64,000 nucleotides of DNA from Deltaproteobacteria bacterium (GTDB lineage Bacteria; Myxococcota_A; UBA796; GCA-2862545). Shown piece after piece: positions 38,346 through 49,035 of this stretch. Every line of letters starts with the position of its first letter. The stretch's first letter is position 1. The translations under genes were made by a program, and so were the position numbers. The notes under the pieces were generated by a model, which was given only the letters and a program-made list of their open reading frames with translations, did not search any database and was not told where the DNA came from. Location: positions 1 through 64,000 of the forward strand of contig SBGP01000088.1 in NCBI GenBank assembly GCA_006226595.1, written 5' to 3'.

Positions 38346-39068
38346 CTACTGCGCGACGATCGTCTGCCCGTCGCACTCCCCGTCGTCTTCGGTGCGGGTC
38401 TCGACGCCGATGCGCATCATCGGCCAGCTGCACTCGTCGCCGTCGCCGTCCGCCGAGTTCAGGGTCCACGTGCCGTCGCCGTAGTCGGTGTAGTTCGCGC
38501 TGCACGCGAGGTTGAAGTTGCTGTAGCCGATGGTCGGCAGTCCGCGGCTTCCCCAGGTGATGCCCACGGTGTAGCTGTTCGACTGCATGCCCGTCTCGGG
38601 GATGACGTCCGAGAAGTCGAAGCTCATCCACGCGCGACGCTGGTCCAGCTCGTTGCGGGTGCCCGCCCAGAACGCATCGGGAGACAGCGTGACGCGCTCC
38701 CACTGGAGGCTGGAGGGGTCGATGGCCTGCTCGACGAACCAGTCTCCGGTGCCGACCGGGTGGTCGCCGTCCCAGATGTCGACGCGGAGGACGTCGCCGC
38801 CTTCGTAGGAGTCGAACACCCACTCCGGCACCATGGCGAGGAGCTCGACGTGGGTCACGCGCCAGGTCTCCTCCGGGCCGAGCGCACTGTCGTCGTAGCT
38901 CAGCACGATGGCATCGCGGTTGTCGGGGTAGCCCGCCGCATCCTGCAGCGTGGAGACCGCTTCGATGTCGAAGCCGTCTTCTTCGGAGACGCACACGCCG
39001 CCGAGGCTGTAGTCGGACTCGCTGCAGGCGGTGAAGGCGAGGAGCAGGATGAAGGCGAATGACCGCAT
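38346..39068 (-). CDS. Predicted lipoprotein, function unknown
   Basis: A 240-residue protein with signal MRSFAFILLLAFTAC and Cys15 as lipidation site; the mature chain has several Cys (CVSEEDG, LACSANY, DECSWPM, GECDGQT). Beta-rich and acidic with no recognised domain. GGAGGGTCC precedes the ATG. It is divergent from the ilv operon, with about 170 bases between its start and the ilv leader start. Confidence 0.65.
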   Translation of the reverse strand: MRSFAFILLLAFTACSESDYSLGGVCVSEEDGFDIEAVSTLQDAAGYPDNRDAIVLSYDDSALGPEETWRVTHVELLAMVPEWVFDSYEGGDVLRVDIWDGDHPVGTGDWFVEQAIDPSSLQWERVTLSPDAFWAGTRNELDQRRAWMSFDFSDVIPETGMQSNSYTVGITWGSRGLPTIGYSNFNLACSANYTDYGDGTWTLNSADGDGDECSWPMMRIGVETRTEDDGECDGQTIVAQ

Positions 39069-39176
39069 GGACCCTCCGATATGGAGGTTGTACCGCGGCC
39101 ATTTGCGCCGAAAAAGCGAAACGTTTTGGTCGTTATATTCAATAATATAGAAATGAGTGTCCGTTCATCTTTTCCG

Positions 39177-39206
39177 TTGACAGGTGCCAGGCTCCCGCTC
39201 TAGGTT
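39177..39206 (+). promoter_or_regulatory. Sigma-70-like promoter of the ilv operon
   Basis: TTGACA (39177-39182), a perfect -35 box, and TAGGTT (39201-39206) are separated by 18 bases. Transcription would begin near 39213, just before the leader peptide. An AT-rich palindrome (TATATT-CAAT-AATATA, 39134-39149) lies upstream and could be an operator or part of a divergent promoter. Confidence 0.7.
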
Positions 39207-39239
39207 CCTCGAGCACCGCACTTCCGGAGTGACCTCGAC

Positions 39240-39335
39240 GTGAACCGTCTCGACGCCATCGCCACCTGCCCGCAGGCTGTCGTAGTCGTCGTCTCTGTTG
39301 TCGTCGTCGTTACCGACGAGGAGTGCGCGGCCTAA
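39240..39335 (+). CDS. ilv leader peptide (31 aa, ten Val codons)
   Basis: A 32-codon ORF, GTG to TAA. The peptide has the run A-VVVVV-S-VVVVV-T: ten Val codons within eleven positions (residues 14-24), and one Ile (residue 7) and one Leu (residue 4). GGAG lies about 10 bases ahead. This is the pattern of E. coli ilv leader peptides. It is the sensing part of the attenuator: scarcity of charged Val-tRNA stalls the ribosome on the run. The product itself is not expected to function as a protein. Confidence 0.9.
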   Translation: MNRLDAIATCPQAVVVVVSVVVVVTDEECAA

Positions 39336-39396
39336 GCCTTTCAGCAAGCGAACAGCGGCCCCGCCCTCCTCGACGAGAGCGGGGCCGCTGTCGTTT
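39304..39396 (+). promoter_or_regulatory. Transcription attenuator of the ilv operon
   Basis: Three competing helices can be read. Helix 1:2 pairs 39304-39309 with 39314-39319 (6 bp, TTAC loop) inside the Val run. Helix 2:3, the antiterminator, pairs 39314-39332 with 39357-39375, 16 of 19 pairs with three single mismatches. Helix 3:4, the terminator, pairs 39352-39364 with 39379-39391 (13 perfect pairs) followed by CGTTT. A ribosome at the leader stop (39333) covers strand 2 and lets 3:4 form. A ribosome stalled in the Val run melts 1:2, frees strand 2 and lets the antiterminator form. Confidence 0.85.
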
Positions 39397-39441
39397 GGGC
39401 CCCGCTGGAGAGGAGACAGGGCCTTCCCCCCGAGGAAGACC

Positions 39442-40341
39442 ATGTCAGCACCGAATCTCACCCTGTGGCTCGACGGCGAGCTCCGAAGCACCGCCAACCC
39501 GCAGGTGAACCTGCTCGATCAGGCCCTGCACTACGGCAGCGGCGTGTTCGAGGGCATTCGCGCCTACGACACCGCCCACGGCCCGGCCATCTTCCGGCTG
39601 CCCGAGCACATGGACCGCTTGCAGCGCGGCCTCGCCCACTTCGGGCACCAGGCGGATCTGGAGGCGATGTGCGCCGCGATGCCCGGGCTGCTCGCCACCA
39701 ACGGCCTGTCCGATGCCTACCTGCGGCCGATCGCCTGGCTCGGCGGCAACGGTCTCAGCCTCGACGTGGAGCACATGCAGCTCCGCCAGTGCGTGGCCGC
39801 ACTCCCGTGGACCAGCCACCTCGGCGAGACCGCCAAGGCCGGGCTCAAGCTGATGACGAGCAGCTACCGCCGCAACAGCTCGGACAGCATGCCGCCGCTG
39901 AAGATGTGCGGGGGCTACGTGAACAGCCTGCTCGCCAAGCTCGAGGCCACGCGCAAGGGCTACGACGAGGCTCTGTTCCTCGACGGGAAGTGGGTGTGCG
40001 AGGCGAGTGCGGAGAACGTGTTCTTCGCCAAGGACGGCAAGCTCACCGCCATCACCCACAAAGACATGCTGCCGGGCATCACCCGCGACAGCCTCATCGC
40101 GATCAGTGGGGCCGAGAGCCGGGCCGCGACCTTCGCCGAGCTCTACGACGCCGACGAGATCTTCCTGTGCGGCACCAGCGCCGAGGTCACCCCCGTGACC
40201 CTGCTCGACGACCGCGAGCTGCCGATCGGGCCCATCACCAAGGCCCTGGCCGCCACCTACCAGGACATCGTCCACGGCCGCGACACGACCTTCGCCCACT
40301 GGCTCACCCTCGCCGGCGAGAAGCGTCGGGGTGCCGCGTGA
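39442..40341 (+). CDS. ilvE: Branched-chain amino acid aminotransferase
   Basis: A 299-residue class IV PLP aminotransferase transferring amino groups to 2-oxo acids of valine, leucine and isoleucine. The PLP Lys is Lys154 (PPLKMCGGYVNSLLAK), and ALHYGSGVFEGIRAY near residue 30 and CGTSAEVTPV near 255 are family motifs. GAGGAAG (39432-39438) precedes the ATG at 39442. It is the first gene of the operon behind the attenuator, and its stop overlaps ilvB (GTGA). Confidence 0.95.
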   Translation: MSAPNLTLWLDGELRSTANPQVNLLDQALHYGSGVFEGIRAYDTAHGPAIFRLPEHMDRLQRGLAHFGHQADLEAMCAAMPGLLATNGLSDAYLRPIAWLGGNGLSLDVEHMQLRQCVAALPWTSHLGETAKAGLKLMTSSYRRNSSDSMPPLKMCGGYVNSLLAKLEATRKGYDEALFLDGKWVCEASAENVFFAKDGKLTAITHKDMLPGITRDSLIAISGAESRAATFAELYDADEIFLCGTSAEVTPVTLLDDRELPIGPITKALAATYQDIVHGRDTTFAHWLTLAGEKRRGAA

Positions 40342-42269
40342 TCAACATCCTGAGTTCCGACGCCACGACGGACGAGAGTCCCTTCACCGAGTCCGGCCCC
40401 ACCGATGCTTTGCGGGTGAGGGGAGCGAGCGAAGCGAGTCGAGCCGAATCCCCCGCAGCCGCGAGCCGTCAGGCGAGTGGCGAGGACCCCCGCAGCGGGC
40501 AACCGCACGCTGCCAATCTGATCTCACCGACCCTTCGGCCCGCCTCGACCGCCGACGCCCCCTCGCGACTTCTCCGAGAGCTCACCGGCGCCCAGCTGAT
40601 CTGGGAAGCCCTGCTCGCCGAGGGCGTGGAGGTCTGCTTCGGCTACCCCGGCGGCGCGATCATGCCGGCCTACGACGCGCTGCCCGCCTACCCGATCCGC
40701 CACGTGCTCACCCGCCACGAGCAAGGGGCGTCGCACATGGCCGACGGCTACGCCCGCGCCTCGGGCAAGGTCGGCGTGGCCATCGCCACCAGCGGTCCCG
40801 GTGCGACGAACCTCGTCACCGGCATCGCCACCGCCATGCTCGACTCGGTGCCGATGGTGTGCATCACCGGCCAGGTTCCGAGCCACCTCCTGGGCAGCGA
40901 CGCCTTCCAGGAGACCGATATCACCGGCGTCACCCTGCCGATCACCAAGCACAACTTCCTGGTCACGAAGGCCGAGGACATCGCGCCGACGCTGCGCCAG
41001 GCCTTCGCCATCGCCCGCTCGGGCCGTCCGGGACCGGTGCTCGTCGACATCACCAAGGACGCCCAGCTGGGCACGGCCAGCTTCGATCCCGAGGCCGAGG
41101 CGCCGCCGCTGCCGGAGCGCCGCCTCGAGCTCGCCGACAGCGGGGACTTCGCGCGGGCCATGGCCCTGCTCTCCGAGGCCGAGCGCCCGCTGATCCTCGC
41201 CGGTCACGGCATCATTCAGGCCGGGGCGGAGGACGCGCTGCTGGGCCTCGCCGCGCGCATGGACATCCCGGTCACCAACACCCTGCTGGGTCTGGGCGGT
41301 TTCCCGGCCTCTCACCCGCTGAACCTGGGCATGCTGGGCATGCACGGCGAGGCCTCCGCGAACCGGGCCGTGCAGCGGGCCGACGTCATCCTCGCCGCGG
41401 GTATGCGCTTCGACGACCGGGTGACCGGCAAGCTCGAGACCTTCGCTCGCCGCGCGAAGATCATCCACCTCGAGCTCGACCCCGCCGAGATCGGCAAGAA
41501 CGTGCACGCCGACGTGCCGTTGCTCGGGTGTGCGAAGCGCTCGCTGACGGCCCTGCTCGAGCGGGCGCCCGAGGCCAGCCACGCCGCGTGGCGTGCGGAG
41601 ATCGGCCAGTCCCAGCGCGAGTCCGCGGCCCGCGACATCCTCGCGCTGCCGGACACGGGCAAGCTGCACGCCGCTCACGTGCTCCACGACCTGTGGCGGC
41701 TCACCGGCGGCCGGGCCCTCATCGTCAGCGACGTGGGCCAGCACCAGATGTGGGAGGCCCAGTACTACAAGCACGAGAAGCCTCGCAGCCTGCTCACCTC
41801 GGGCGGCCTGGGCACCATGGGCTTCGCGTTGCCCGCGGCCATCGGCGCACGCTTCGCGCGTCCCGACGAGCCTATCTGGGTGGTGGTCGGCGACGGCGGC
41901 TTCCAGATGACCGCGTGCGAGCTGTCCACCTGCGCTCAGGAAGGCCTGAAGGTGAACATCGCGCTGATCAACAACGGCTACCTGGGCATGGTGCGCCAGT
42001 GGCAGGAGTTCTTCTACGGCGGCCGCTACGTCGCGACCCCGCTCAAGAACCCGGACTTCTGCAAGCTCGCCGAGGCCCACGGACTCGACGCGATGCGGGT
42101 CACCGAGCGCTCGGACATCGCCCGTGCGGTGGCCTGGGCCAACGGCACCGAAGGCACGGCGCTCATCGACTTCCGCGTGGTCGAAGAGGACGCCGTGTAC
42201 CCCATGGTTCCGGCCGGAGCCGAGCTCGACGACATGATCCGGAGGCCCGCGGCCTCCACGGAGGCCTGA
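40338..42269 (+). CDS. ilvB: Acetolactate synthase large subunit
   Basis: A 643-residue ThDP/FAD-dependent enzyme forming acetolactate or acetohydroxybutyrate. The ThDP-binding Glu is in [15 protein letters not shown], and [14 protein letters not shown]...LINN is the ThDP/Mg motif. The family core begins at [12 protein letters not shown] (about residue 80), so there is an N-terminal extension of nearly 80 residues, of Ser/Ala/Glu low complexity, with a repeat-like sequence in it. GTG 40338 overlaps the ilvE stop by 4 bases. The extension is unexplained. Confidence 0.95.
   Translation: MINILSSDATTDESPFTESGPTDALRVRGASEASRAESPAAASRQASGEDPRSGQPHAANLISPTLRPASTADAPSRLLRELTGAQLIWEALLAEGVEVCFGYPGGAIMPAYDALPAYPIRHVLTRHEQGASHMADGYARASGKVGVAIATSGPGATNLVTGIATAMLDSVPMVCITGQVPSHLLGSDAFQETDITGVTLPITKHNFLVTKAEDIAPTLRQAFAIARSGRPGPVLVDITKDAQLGTASFDPEAEAPPLPERRLELADSGDFARAMALLSEAERPLILAGHGIIQAGAEDALLGLAARMDIPVTNTLLGLGGFPASHPLNLGMLGMHGEASANRAVQRADVILAAGMRFDDRVTGKLETFARRAKIIHLELDPAEIGKNVHADVPLLGCAKRSLTALLERAPEASHAAWRAEIGQSQRESAARDILALPDTGKLHAAHVLHDLWRLTGGRALIVSDVGQHQMWEAQYYKHEKPRSLLTSGGLGTMGFALPAAIGARFARPDEPIWVVVGDGGFQMTACELSTCAQEGLKVNIALINNGYLGMVRQWQEFFYGGRYVATPLKNPDFCKLAEAHGLDAMRVTERSDIARAVAWANGTEGTALIDFRVVEEDAVYPMVPAGAELDDMIRRPAASTEA
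40413..40496. repeat. Repeat-like segment inside the IlvB N-terminal extension
   Basis: Within the open frame, a GCGAGCGAAGCGAGTCGAGC stretch lies between GCGGG and CCCGC arms that could pair, and CCCCCGCAGC occurs twice (40450-40459 and 40487-40496). The sequence reads like a dispersed intergenic repeat and not like coding for a conserved domain. Confidence 0.4.
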
Positions 42270-42757
42270 TGCACACCTTCATCGTCCACGTGCAGGACCA
42301 GCCCGGCGTGCTCAACCGCGTCGTCTCCCTGTTCCGCCGCCGCGCGTACAACATCCACGACATCCACAGCAGCCGGACGCACCAGGCCGGCGTGCACCGC
42401 ATGACCATCTGGGCGGAGGGGGATGCCGAGCGCATTGCCGCCAACCTCTACAAGCTGGTCAACGTGATCTCCGTCGAGGAGGTCAGCCGCCAGCCTTTTG
42501 TGGCCCGCGGCCTCGCGCTGCTCAAGCTCGAGGCCACCGAGAAGACCCGGCCCGAGCTCTTGCAGCTGTGCGAGGTCTTCCGCGCGACCGCCGTCGACAT
42601 CGGCCCGGACGCGCTCATCGTCGAGCTCACCGGCAGCGCCGACAAGATCGCCAGCTTCGTCGATGTCGTGCGCCCGTACGGCATCCGCGAGATGGCGCAG
42701 ACCGCCGCCGTCGCCATGACCCGTTGCTCCGGCCGCGCCGCCGAGCGCGCTGCCTGA
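42269..42757 (+). CDS. ilvN: Acetolactate synthase small (regulatory) subunit
   Basis: A 162-residue regulatory subunit that stimulates IlvB and mediates feedback inhibition by valine in known enzymes. The N-terminal ACT domain begins [21 protein letters not shown] with RRRAYNI and [15 protein letters not shown]; the C-terminal part ends in the usual regulatory region. The ATG overlaps the ilvB stop by one base (TGATG). Confidence 0.95.
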   Translation: MHTFIVHVQDQPGVLNRVVSLFRRRAYNIHDIHSSRTHQAGVHRMTIWAEGDAERIAANLYKLVNVISVEEVSRQPFVARGLALLKLEATEKTRPELLQLCEVFRATAVDIGPDALIVELTGSADKIASFVDVVRPYGIREMAQTAAVAMTRCSGRAAERAA

Positions 42758-42792
42758 ATCTGCATTTCCCCAAGCTTCCAAGGACACTTCCC

Positions 42793-43827
<1,035 letters not shown>

Positions 43828-43836
43828 GGGACCGAG

Positions 43837-45495
43837 ATGAACCGCCACTCCAAGCGCCTGACCCAGGACCTCCGCCAGGGGGCCAGCCAGGCCATGCTGC
43901 TCGCCACCGGTCTCACCGCCGAGGACCTCGACAAGCCCCAGGTCGGCATCGCCAGCGTCTGGTGGGAGGGCAACCCCTGCAACATGCACCTGCTCGACCT
44001 CTCCGAGGCGGTGAAGCAGGGCGTGGAGGCGGCGGGGCTCGTCGGCCTGCGCTTCAACACCATCGGTGTGTCCGACGGCATCTCGATGGGCACGGACGGC
44101 ATGTCCTACAGCCTGCAGTCCCGCGAGCTCATCGCCGACAGCATCGAGACGGTGATGTCGGCGCACTACTACGACGGCGGCATCACCATCCCCGGCTGCG
44201 ACAAGAACATGCCGGGCTGCGTGATGGCGATGACCCGTGTGGATCGGCCTGCACTCATGGTCTATGGGGGCACCATCGCCCCGGGATGCCACAAGGGCAA
44301 GCCGGTGGACGTGGTGAGCGCGTTCCAGAGCTACGGCCAGCTGCTGTCCGGGGAGATCGACCGGGAGGAGCGCGATGCCATCGTCGCGTCCAGCTGCCCC
44401 GGACCCGGCGCCTGCGGCGGCATGTACACCGCGAACACCATGGCGGCGGCGATCGAGGCCCTGGGCCTGTCGCTGCCGTATTCCTCGTCCACGCCGGCGA
44501 CGAGCGAGGCCAAGCGCGAGGAGTGCCGACGGGCCGGCCAGGCCATGGTGCTGCTGCTCGAGCGGGATCTGAAGCCGAGCGACATCCTGAGCCGCGCGGC
44601 CTTCGACAACGCGATGACCGTGGTCGCTGCCCTCGGCGGCTCGACCAACGCCGTGCTCCACCTCATCGCGATGGCGCGGTCGGCGGGCGTGGACTTCACC
44701 CTCGACGACATCGCCGCGATCAGCGAGCGCACGCCGTTGTTCGCGGACCTCAAGCCCTCTGGACGCTTCTTGATGGCGGATCTGCACGCGGTCGGCGGCA
44801 CGCCGGCGGTGATGAAGCAGCTGCTCGCCGAGGGCCGCCTGGACGGCAGCTGCATGACCGTGACCGGGCGCACGCTCGCCGAGAACCTGGCCGAGGTGCC
44901 CGGACTCGCTGCCGGCCAGGAGGTCGTGCGTCCCGAGGCGCTGCCGATCAAGGAGACCGGCCACATCCGCATCCTCCGCGGAAACCTGGCTCCGGACGGG
45001 GCGGTCGCCAAGATCACCGGCAAGGAGGGGCTGCGCTTCGAGGGGCCCGCGAAGGTCTTCGACCGCGAAGAGGCCATGCTCGCGGCGCTGGAGGAGGGAC
45101 GCATCGCCAAGGGCGACGTCATCGTCATCCGCTACGAGGGGCCGAAGGGCGGGCCGGGCATGCCCGAGATGCTCACCCCGACGAGTGCCGTGGTCGGCGC
45201 GGGTCTCGGCGGCGAGGTCGCGCTGATCACGGATGGTCGCTTCAGCGGCGGAAGCCACGGCTTCATCATCGGCCACGTGTGCCCCGAGGCCCAGGAGGGC
45301 GGTCCCATCGCGCTCATCGAGGACGGCGACCGCATCCTCATCGACGCCGAGGCCAACACCATCGAGGTGGCCGCCGACCTCGACGCCCGCCGCGCGGTCT
45401 GGAAACAGCCCTCTCCGGTCGCCACGCGGGGGACCCTCGGAAAGTACGTGCGGCTGGTGAAGTCCGCGAGCGAGGGCTGCGTCACCGACGAGTAG
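43837..45495 (+). CDS. ilvD: Dihydroxy-acid dehydratase
   Basis: A 552-residue Fe-S enzyme catalysing the penultimate step of valine and isoleucine synthesis. The cluster Cys are in [17 protein letters not shown] and [17 protein letters not shown], the expected triad. C-terminal motifs [15 protein letters not shown] and [14 protein letters not shown]-like turns fit. It starts 9 bases after ilvC and is the last gene of the operon. Confidence 0.97.
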   Translation: MNRHSKRLTQDLRQGASQAMLLATGLTAEDLDKPQVGIASVWWEGNPCNMHLLDLSEAVKQGVEAAGLVGLRFNTIGVSDGISMGTDGMSYSLQSRELIADSIETVMSAHYYDGGITIPGCDKNMPGCVMAMTRVDRPALMVYGGTIAPGCHKGKPVDVVSAFQSYGQLLSGEIDREERDAIVASSCPGPGACGGMYTANTMAAAIEALGLSLPYSSSTPATSEAKREECRRAGQAMVLLLERDLKPSDILSRAAFDNAMTVVAALGGSTNAVLHLIAMARSAGVDFTLDDIAAISERTPLFADLKPSGRFLMADLHAVGGTPAVMKQLLAEGRLDGSCMTVTGRTLAENLAEVPGLAAGQEVVRPEALPIKETGHIRILRGNLAPDGAVAKITGKEGLRFEGPAKVFDREEAMLAALEEGRIAKGDVIVIRYEGPKGGPGMPEMLTPTSAVVGAGLGGEVALITDGRFSGGSHGFIIGHVCPEAQEGGPIALIEDGDRILIDAEANTIEVAADLDARRAVWKQPSPVATRGTLGKYVRLVKSASEGCVTDE

Positions 45496-45505
45496 CCCGT
45501 CGACG

Positions 45506-46567
45506 TCAGCGCCGTTCCCACAACCCGAACGCCGCCCGAAGGTCCGCGGAGTCCGCGTGATCGAGCTCGCGGAGCACGGCCTCGGCGAGCTTGATCGTGT
45601 GCTCGTCGTCGTCCTCGCTGCCGATCTGCTCGATGTCGCCCGCGGCGGGGCCGTCGTCGGCGATGGCCGCGGGAGCCGTACCCTTGGCGGCAATCGCTGC
45701 GGCTGCCGACTGCACGGCGAAGCCCAGACAGCTGCGCGCGGTCTCGGTCGTCAGCCAAGGCAGCAACAGGCGGAGGCACGAGGTGCCGGTGATGCCGTGC
45801 AGGTACACGATGGCCGCGCCGTCGGTGCGCCCGTCGGTCACCCACGCCCGGGCGACGGCCGCGCACACCCCGTGGATGGCGTCCTCGAGGGTCTCGGCGT
45901 CGATGTCGAAGCTCGCCACGGTCTCGGCGAAGCCGTCGAGGGCGACGCCAGGGGCGAGCTGATCGGGGATGCGCCCACTCACCTGGTCGCCGCTTGCGAG
46001 CAGGGGCACGGCCGCCAGCACGTCGGCCCCGGTGGTGCCGCTGACCACCGCGCTTCCGGGGGTGCCGACGAAGGTGGCGTGGTCACGCTGCCAGTAGGCG
46101 AGGCCGAATGCGAGCTCTCGCCGGCGCGAGGGCGTGTCCTCCCGCATCAGCGAGCGCACGGCGTGGGCGGTGCGCAGGACGCCGTGCCAGCCGGCGGCGA
46201 TGAAGCCGTTGGCGAGCACCGCGACCTCGCGCTCGAGCACGGTCTGCGGGTCCTCCGCGGTCATCTGGTCGACGAGTCCGTCGACCTGCGCGAGTAGTGC
46301 CGGGTCCTGCTCGGTCTCGAGGCGGGTGCTGTACTCGGCGACCCATGCGACGGCGCGGCCCTCCGCCCCGAGCGTCACCAGCGCCTCGGCGGCCATCGGT
46401 GCGTGGTTCGACAGGCCGTTGTCGAAGTCCACCGCAGTCGTGTGCAGCAGGTCCAGCATCTCGTCGAAGCTCTCGCTCCCGGTGAGACCGAGATCCAGGC
46501 CTCGCGCGCAGGCCACGGCGAGCGCGCTGCCCGAGAGCACGAGAAAGTGGCGTCGGGTCACAGTCAT
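45506..46567 (-). CDS. Questin-oxidase-like (DUF4243) protein, probably exported
   Basis: A 353-residue protein. The start TRRHFLVLSGSALAVAC has the twin-arginine pattern and a possible lipobox Cys, suggesting Tat export or membrane attachment. The mature part has LSNHAPMAAEALVTLGA near residue 50, a motif of the questin oxidase/DUF4243 family. Questin oxidase acts on fungal anthraquinones; here a different reaction is likely. The stop is 10 bases from the ilvD stop, convergently. No oxidase cofactor motif can be read. Confidence 0.7.
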   Translation of the reverse strand: MTVTRRHFLVLSGSALAVACARGLDLGLTGSESFDEMLDLLHTTAVDFDNGLSNHAPMAAEALVTLGAEGRAVAWVAEYSTRLETEQDPALLAQVDGLVDQMTAEDPQTVLEREVAVLANGFIAAGWHGVLRTAHAVRSLMREDTPSRRRELAFGLAYWQRDHATFVGTPGSAVVSGTTGADVLAAVPLLASGDQVSGRIPDQLAPGVALDGFAETVASFDIDAETLEDAIHGVCAAVARAWVTDGRTDGAAIVYLHGITGTSCLRLLLPWLTTETARSCLGFAVQSAAAAIAAKGTAPAAIADDGPAAGDIEQIGSEDDDEHTIKLAEAVLRELDHADSADLRAAFGLWERR

Positions 46568-46661
46568 GGGCCGAGCATACCGCCCGTCGTGACGCCCTTC
46601 CGGCGGGGACCCGCGGCATCGCGATCGGCGCGTGGTAGACGCATGGCAGCCCTGGAGCCCG

Positions 46662-47501
46662 ATGCGACACCTTCCCGCGCTGTGCCTTCTCTTCGGACTC
46701 GGTGGGTGTGGCGCCGAGGTGCCGCCACGGACGGGAGAATCGTCTCCCGATCGGCGCAGCGAGCCGCCTCCGCGGGCCGTTCGTCGCGAGGAAGACGAGC
46801 CCTTCGCCATGCCGGCCTCACTCGAGCCGCACCTGCGCACGGCCTGGCTTCCGCAGTGCACGGAAGGCGAGGGGGAGCCGCGGGGGGCCAGGTTCGGTGG
46901 TCGCGCCTGGCTTCCCGAGGGGATGCAGTGGCCGACCTGCACGAGCTGCGGTCACGCGATGCACCTCTTCGCTCAGCTGCCTCTGGCCGAGCTCCCCGGG
47001 GAAGCGCCGGTTCCGGACTCCGGGTTGCTTCAGCTGTTCTACTGCACGAACAGCGAGCCCCTGTGCGAGGTCGACCTCGAGAGCTACGCGCCCTTCGGTC
47101 GCGCGGTCGTCGCCCGGATCGTCGACGCGGAGGGGCCGGGACGCCTCGGCGAGGCGGCGAGCGTGTATCCGGCGCAAGCGGTGGTCGACTGGCGGCCCGT
47201 GCTCGAGCCGCCCGGCTGGGAAGAAGCCGACGCCCTCGGTGTGGAGCTCGACGACGACACCTGGGATGCGGTGCACGAGGAAGGCTTGCCGCATGCCGGC
47301 GACAAGTGGCTGGGCTGGCCGGCGTGGATCCAGGGCGTCGAGTACCCGGAGTGCCGCACGTGCGGACGAGCGATGGCGCTGCTCCTCCAGATCGACTCCG
47401 AGGACCACGTGCCGTACATGTTCGGCGACAGCGGCACGGGTCACCTGATGGTGTGCCCCGATCACCCGGCCGAGCTGAGCTTCCACTGGGCGTGTTGCTG
47501 A
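46662..47501 (+). CDS. DUF1963-like lipoprotein
   Basis: A 279-residue protein with lipoprotein signal MRHLPALCLLFGLGGC (Cys16). The mature part has the DUF1963 pattern (PEGMQWPTCTSCGHAMHLFAQLPLAEL) and two CxxC pairs, CTSC and CRTC, near residues 90 and 230, suggesting zinc binding or disulfides. Function unknown. ATG 46662 has GGAG upstream, and a longer in-frame start lacks a signal. Confidence 0.7.
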   Translation: MRHLPALCLLFGLGGCGAEVPPRTGESSPDRRSEPPPRAVRREEDEPFAMPASLEPHLRTAWLPQCTEGEGEPRGARFGGRAWLPEGMQWPTCTSCGHAMHLFAQLPLAELPGEAPVPDSGLLQLFYCTNSEPLCEVDLESYAPFGRAVVARIVDAEGPGRLGEAASVYPAQAVVDWRPVLEPPGWEEADALGVELDDDTWDAVHEEGLPHAGDKWLGWPAWIQGVEYPECRTCGRAMALLLQIDSEDHVPYMFGDSGTGHLMVCPDHPAELSFHWACC

Positions 47502-47504
47502 GGC

Positions 47505-48005
47505 TTACACCGTAAAGAAACGCGGCCACACGAGGGCGTCGAGCACCACGCACTGCCAGCACAGCAGGCTCCACGCCGCGAGCACGCGGTGGCGGTGGGC
47601 AAGGTCGCTGCGCGTGATCTCGGCAGCAATGGCGAGCGCGAACACGGCAGCGAGTGCGAGGACGGCTTGAATCGCGGGCAGCAGGCTGGCACGGCTGTGG
47701 TCGAGGGCGGCGAAGCACAAGGGCATCCACGCGGTCGAGGCCGCGAGAAAGCCGGCGTACCAGACGGTCGTGCGTCGGTAGCCCTCGCTGTGCGGGTCTC
47801 GTCGCCACAGGAACCACGTCGCGACGAGGTAGCCGACGGCCGCGGGCGGCATGCACAGGCTGTACGGCGTCCACCACGCCTCGGGAATCGTGCCCCACAG
47901 GCGCTCGGCGGTATCCGGGTGCGTCGCGAGCCCCCACGCGTAGCTGCCGAGGACGGACAGCCCGCCGAGGACCTGGACGATGGCGAAGGAGAGGCGAGGG
48001 GACAT
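47505..48005 (-). CDS. Small multi-pass membrane protein, function unknown
   Basis: A 166-residue protein with about five hydrophobic helices, Trp-rich (AWWTPYSLCMPPAAVGYL, WRRDPHSEGYRR loop). The size, helix count and Trp-rich loops recall TspO/MBR-like or similar small membrane proteins, but no diagnostic motif is visible. It lies just 3 bases from the convergent lipoprotein stop. Confidence 0.6.
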   Translation of the reverse strand: MSPRLSFAIVQVLGGLSVLGSYAWGLATHPDTAERLWGTIPEAWWTPYSLCMPPAAVGYLVATWFLWRRDPHSEGYRRTTVWYAGFLAASTAWMPLCFAALDHSRASLLPAIQAVLALAAVFALAIAAEITRSDLAHRHRVLAAWSLLCWQCVVLDALVWPRFFTV

Positions 48006-48030
48006 GCGCTCGCCGTATCCAGGCTTGGCC

Positions 48031-49023
48031 TCAGAGGCCGAAGTACGCAGTGATCCCGGTGGTCTTCAGGCTCTCGTCCCACAGCGCGCTCTCGCCTTCG
48101 GGGTCGCGCTCGGGGGGCAGCCGCACCGCTTCACCGGTGCGCGCCTCGCGGGTGGGGCCGTAGAAGTCGGTGGAGGTGACCTCGGGGGCGCAGGCCGCGC
48201 GGCAGATACCGAGGGTGCCGTCCTCGACGGACTGAGCGGCCTTGAGGGTGCGCCACAGGATGTAGCGATCCAGCCACCGGCGGCTGGGCGTCTTTCCCTG
48301 CAGACCGGAGTCGGCGGGGCCAGGGTGGGCGCACAGGACCTTGATCTTGTCGGCGTACGCGGGCTGCTCGGCGACGATGTGCTCGTGCAGGGCGTAGGTG
48401 AACAGCAGGTTCGCGAGCTTCGACTGGCGGTATCGCCGCCAGCGGTCGAGACCCGGCCAGCCGTCTCCACCGAGATCGCCGCCGTGCTTGCCCAGGTAGC
48501 GGGGCTTGAGTGGTGCACCCAGGCGAGCGGCGCTCGAGTGGTTCACGATCCGTGCCTCTCCCCGGGCGTCGGCTGCGGCGGTGAGCAGCGGCCAGACCTC
48601 GGAGGTGAGCAGGAAGTGCGACAGGTGGTTGGTCTGCATCTGGACATCGCAACCGTCTTCGGTGGCGAGGTCGTCGATGGCCATCACGCCGGCGTTGTTG
48701 ACGAGCACGTCGATGGCATCGAAGCGCTCGCGAAGCTCGGCGCCGGCAGCGCGCACGCCGGCGAAGGACTGCAGGTCGCAGGCCACGCCGTGCACGTCAC
48801 CCCCGGCGGAGACGAGCTCCGACTCGACCTTGCGAGCGCGCTCGCTCGCGCGATTGAGCAGCACCACGCGCGCGCCGAGGTTCGCACAGGTCGCGGCGAG
48901 CACCTTGCCCGTGCCGCTGGTGCAGCCCGTGATGGCCACCGTCCTGCCGTCGAGGCGGGGCAGGCTGGCGACGTAGTCGTGGAACAGGCGCGTCTCGGGA
49001 AGGGGACGGTCGAGCGAGAACAT
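48031..49023 (-). CDS. Short-chain dehydrogenase/reductase
   Basis: A 330-residue SDR with the cofactor motif GCTSGTGK (about 33-40), LVNNAGVM, and the catalytic YRQSK with the preceding Ser in NHSSAAR. It resembles retinol dehydrogenase/WW-domain-oxidoreductase-like SDRs. GGAGGCCGC precedes the ATG. It is divergent from a TetR regulator with tandem operators in the shared promoter region, so its expression is probably repressed by that regulator. Confidence 0.88.
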   Translation of the reverse strand: MFSLDRPLPETRLFHDYVASLPRLDGRTVAITGCTSGTGKVLAATCANLGARVVLLNRASERARKVESELVSAGGDVHGVACDLQSFAGVRAAGAELRERFDAIDVLVNNAGVMAIDDLATEDGCDVQMQTNHLSHFLLTSEVWPLLTAAADARGEARIVNHSSAARLGAPLKPRYLGKHGGDLGGDGWPGLDRWRRYRQSKLANLLFTYALHEHIVAEQPAYADKIKVLCAHPGPADSGLQGKTPSRRWLDRYILWRTLKAAQSVEDGTLGICRAACAPEVTSTDFYGPTREARTGEAVRLPPERDPEGESALWDESLKTTGITAYFGL

Positions 49024-49035
49024 GCGGCCTCCGAT

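Noticed and set aside
40413-40496. Insertion element in ilvB
   Set aside because: No transposase, terminal repeats or target duplication seen; only short repeat-like DNA in frame.
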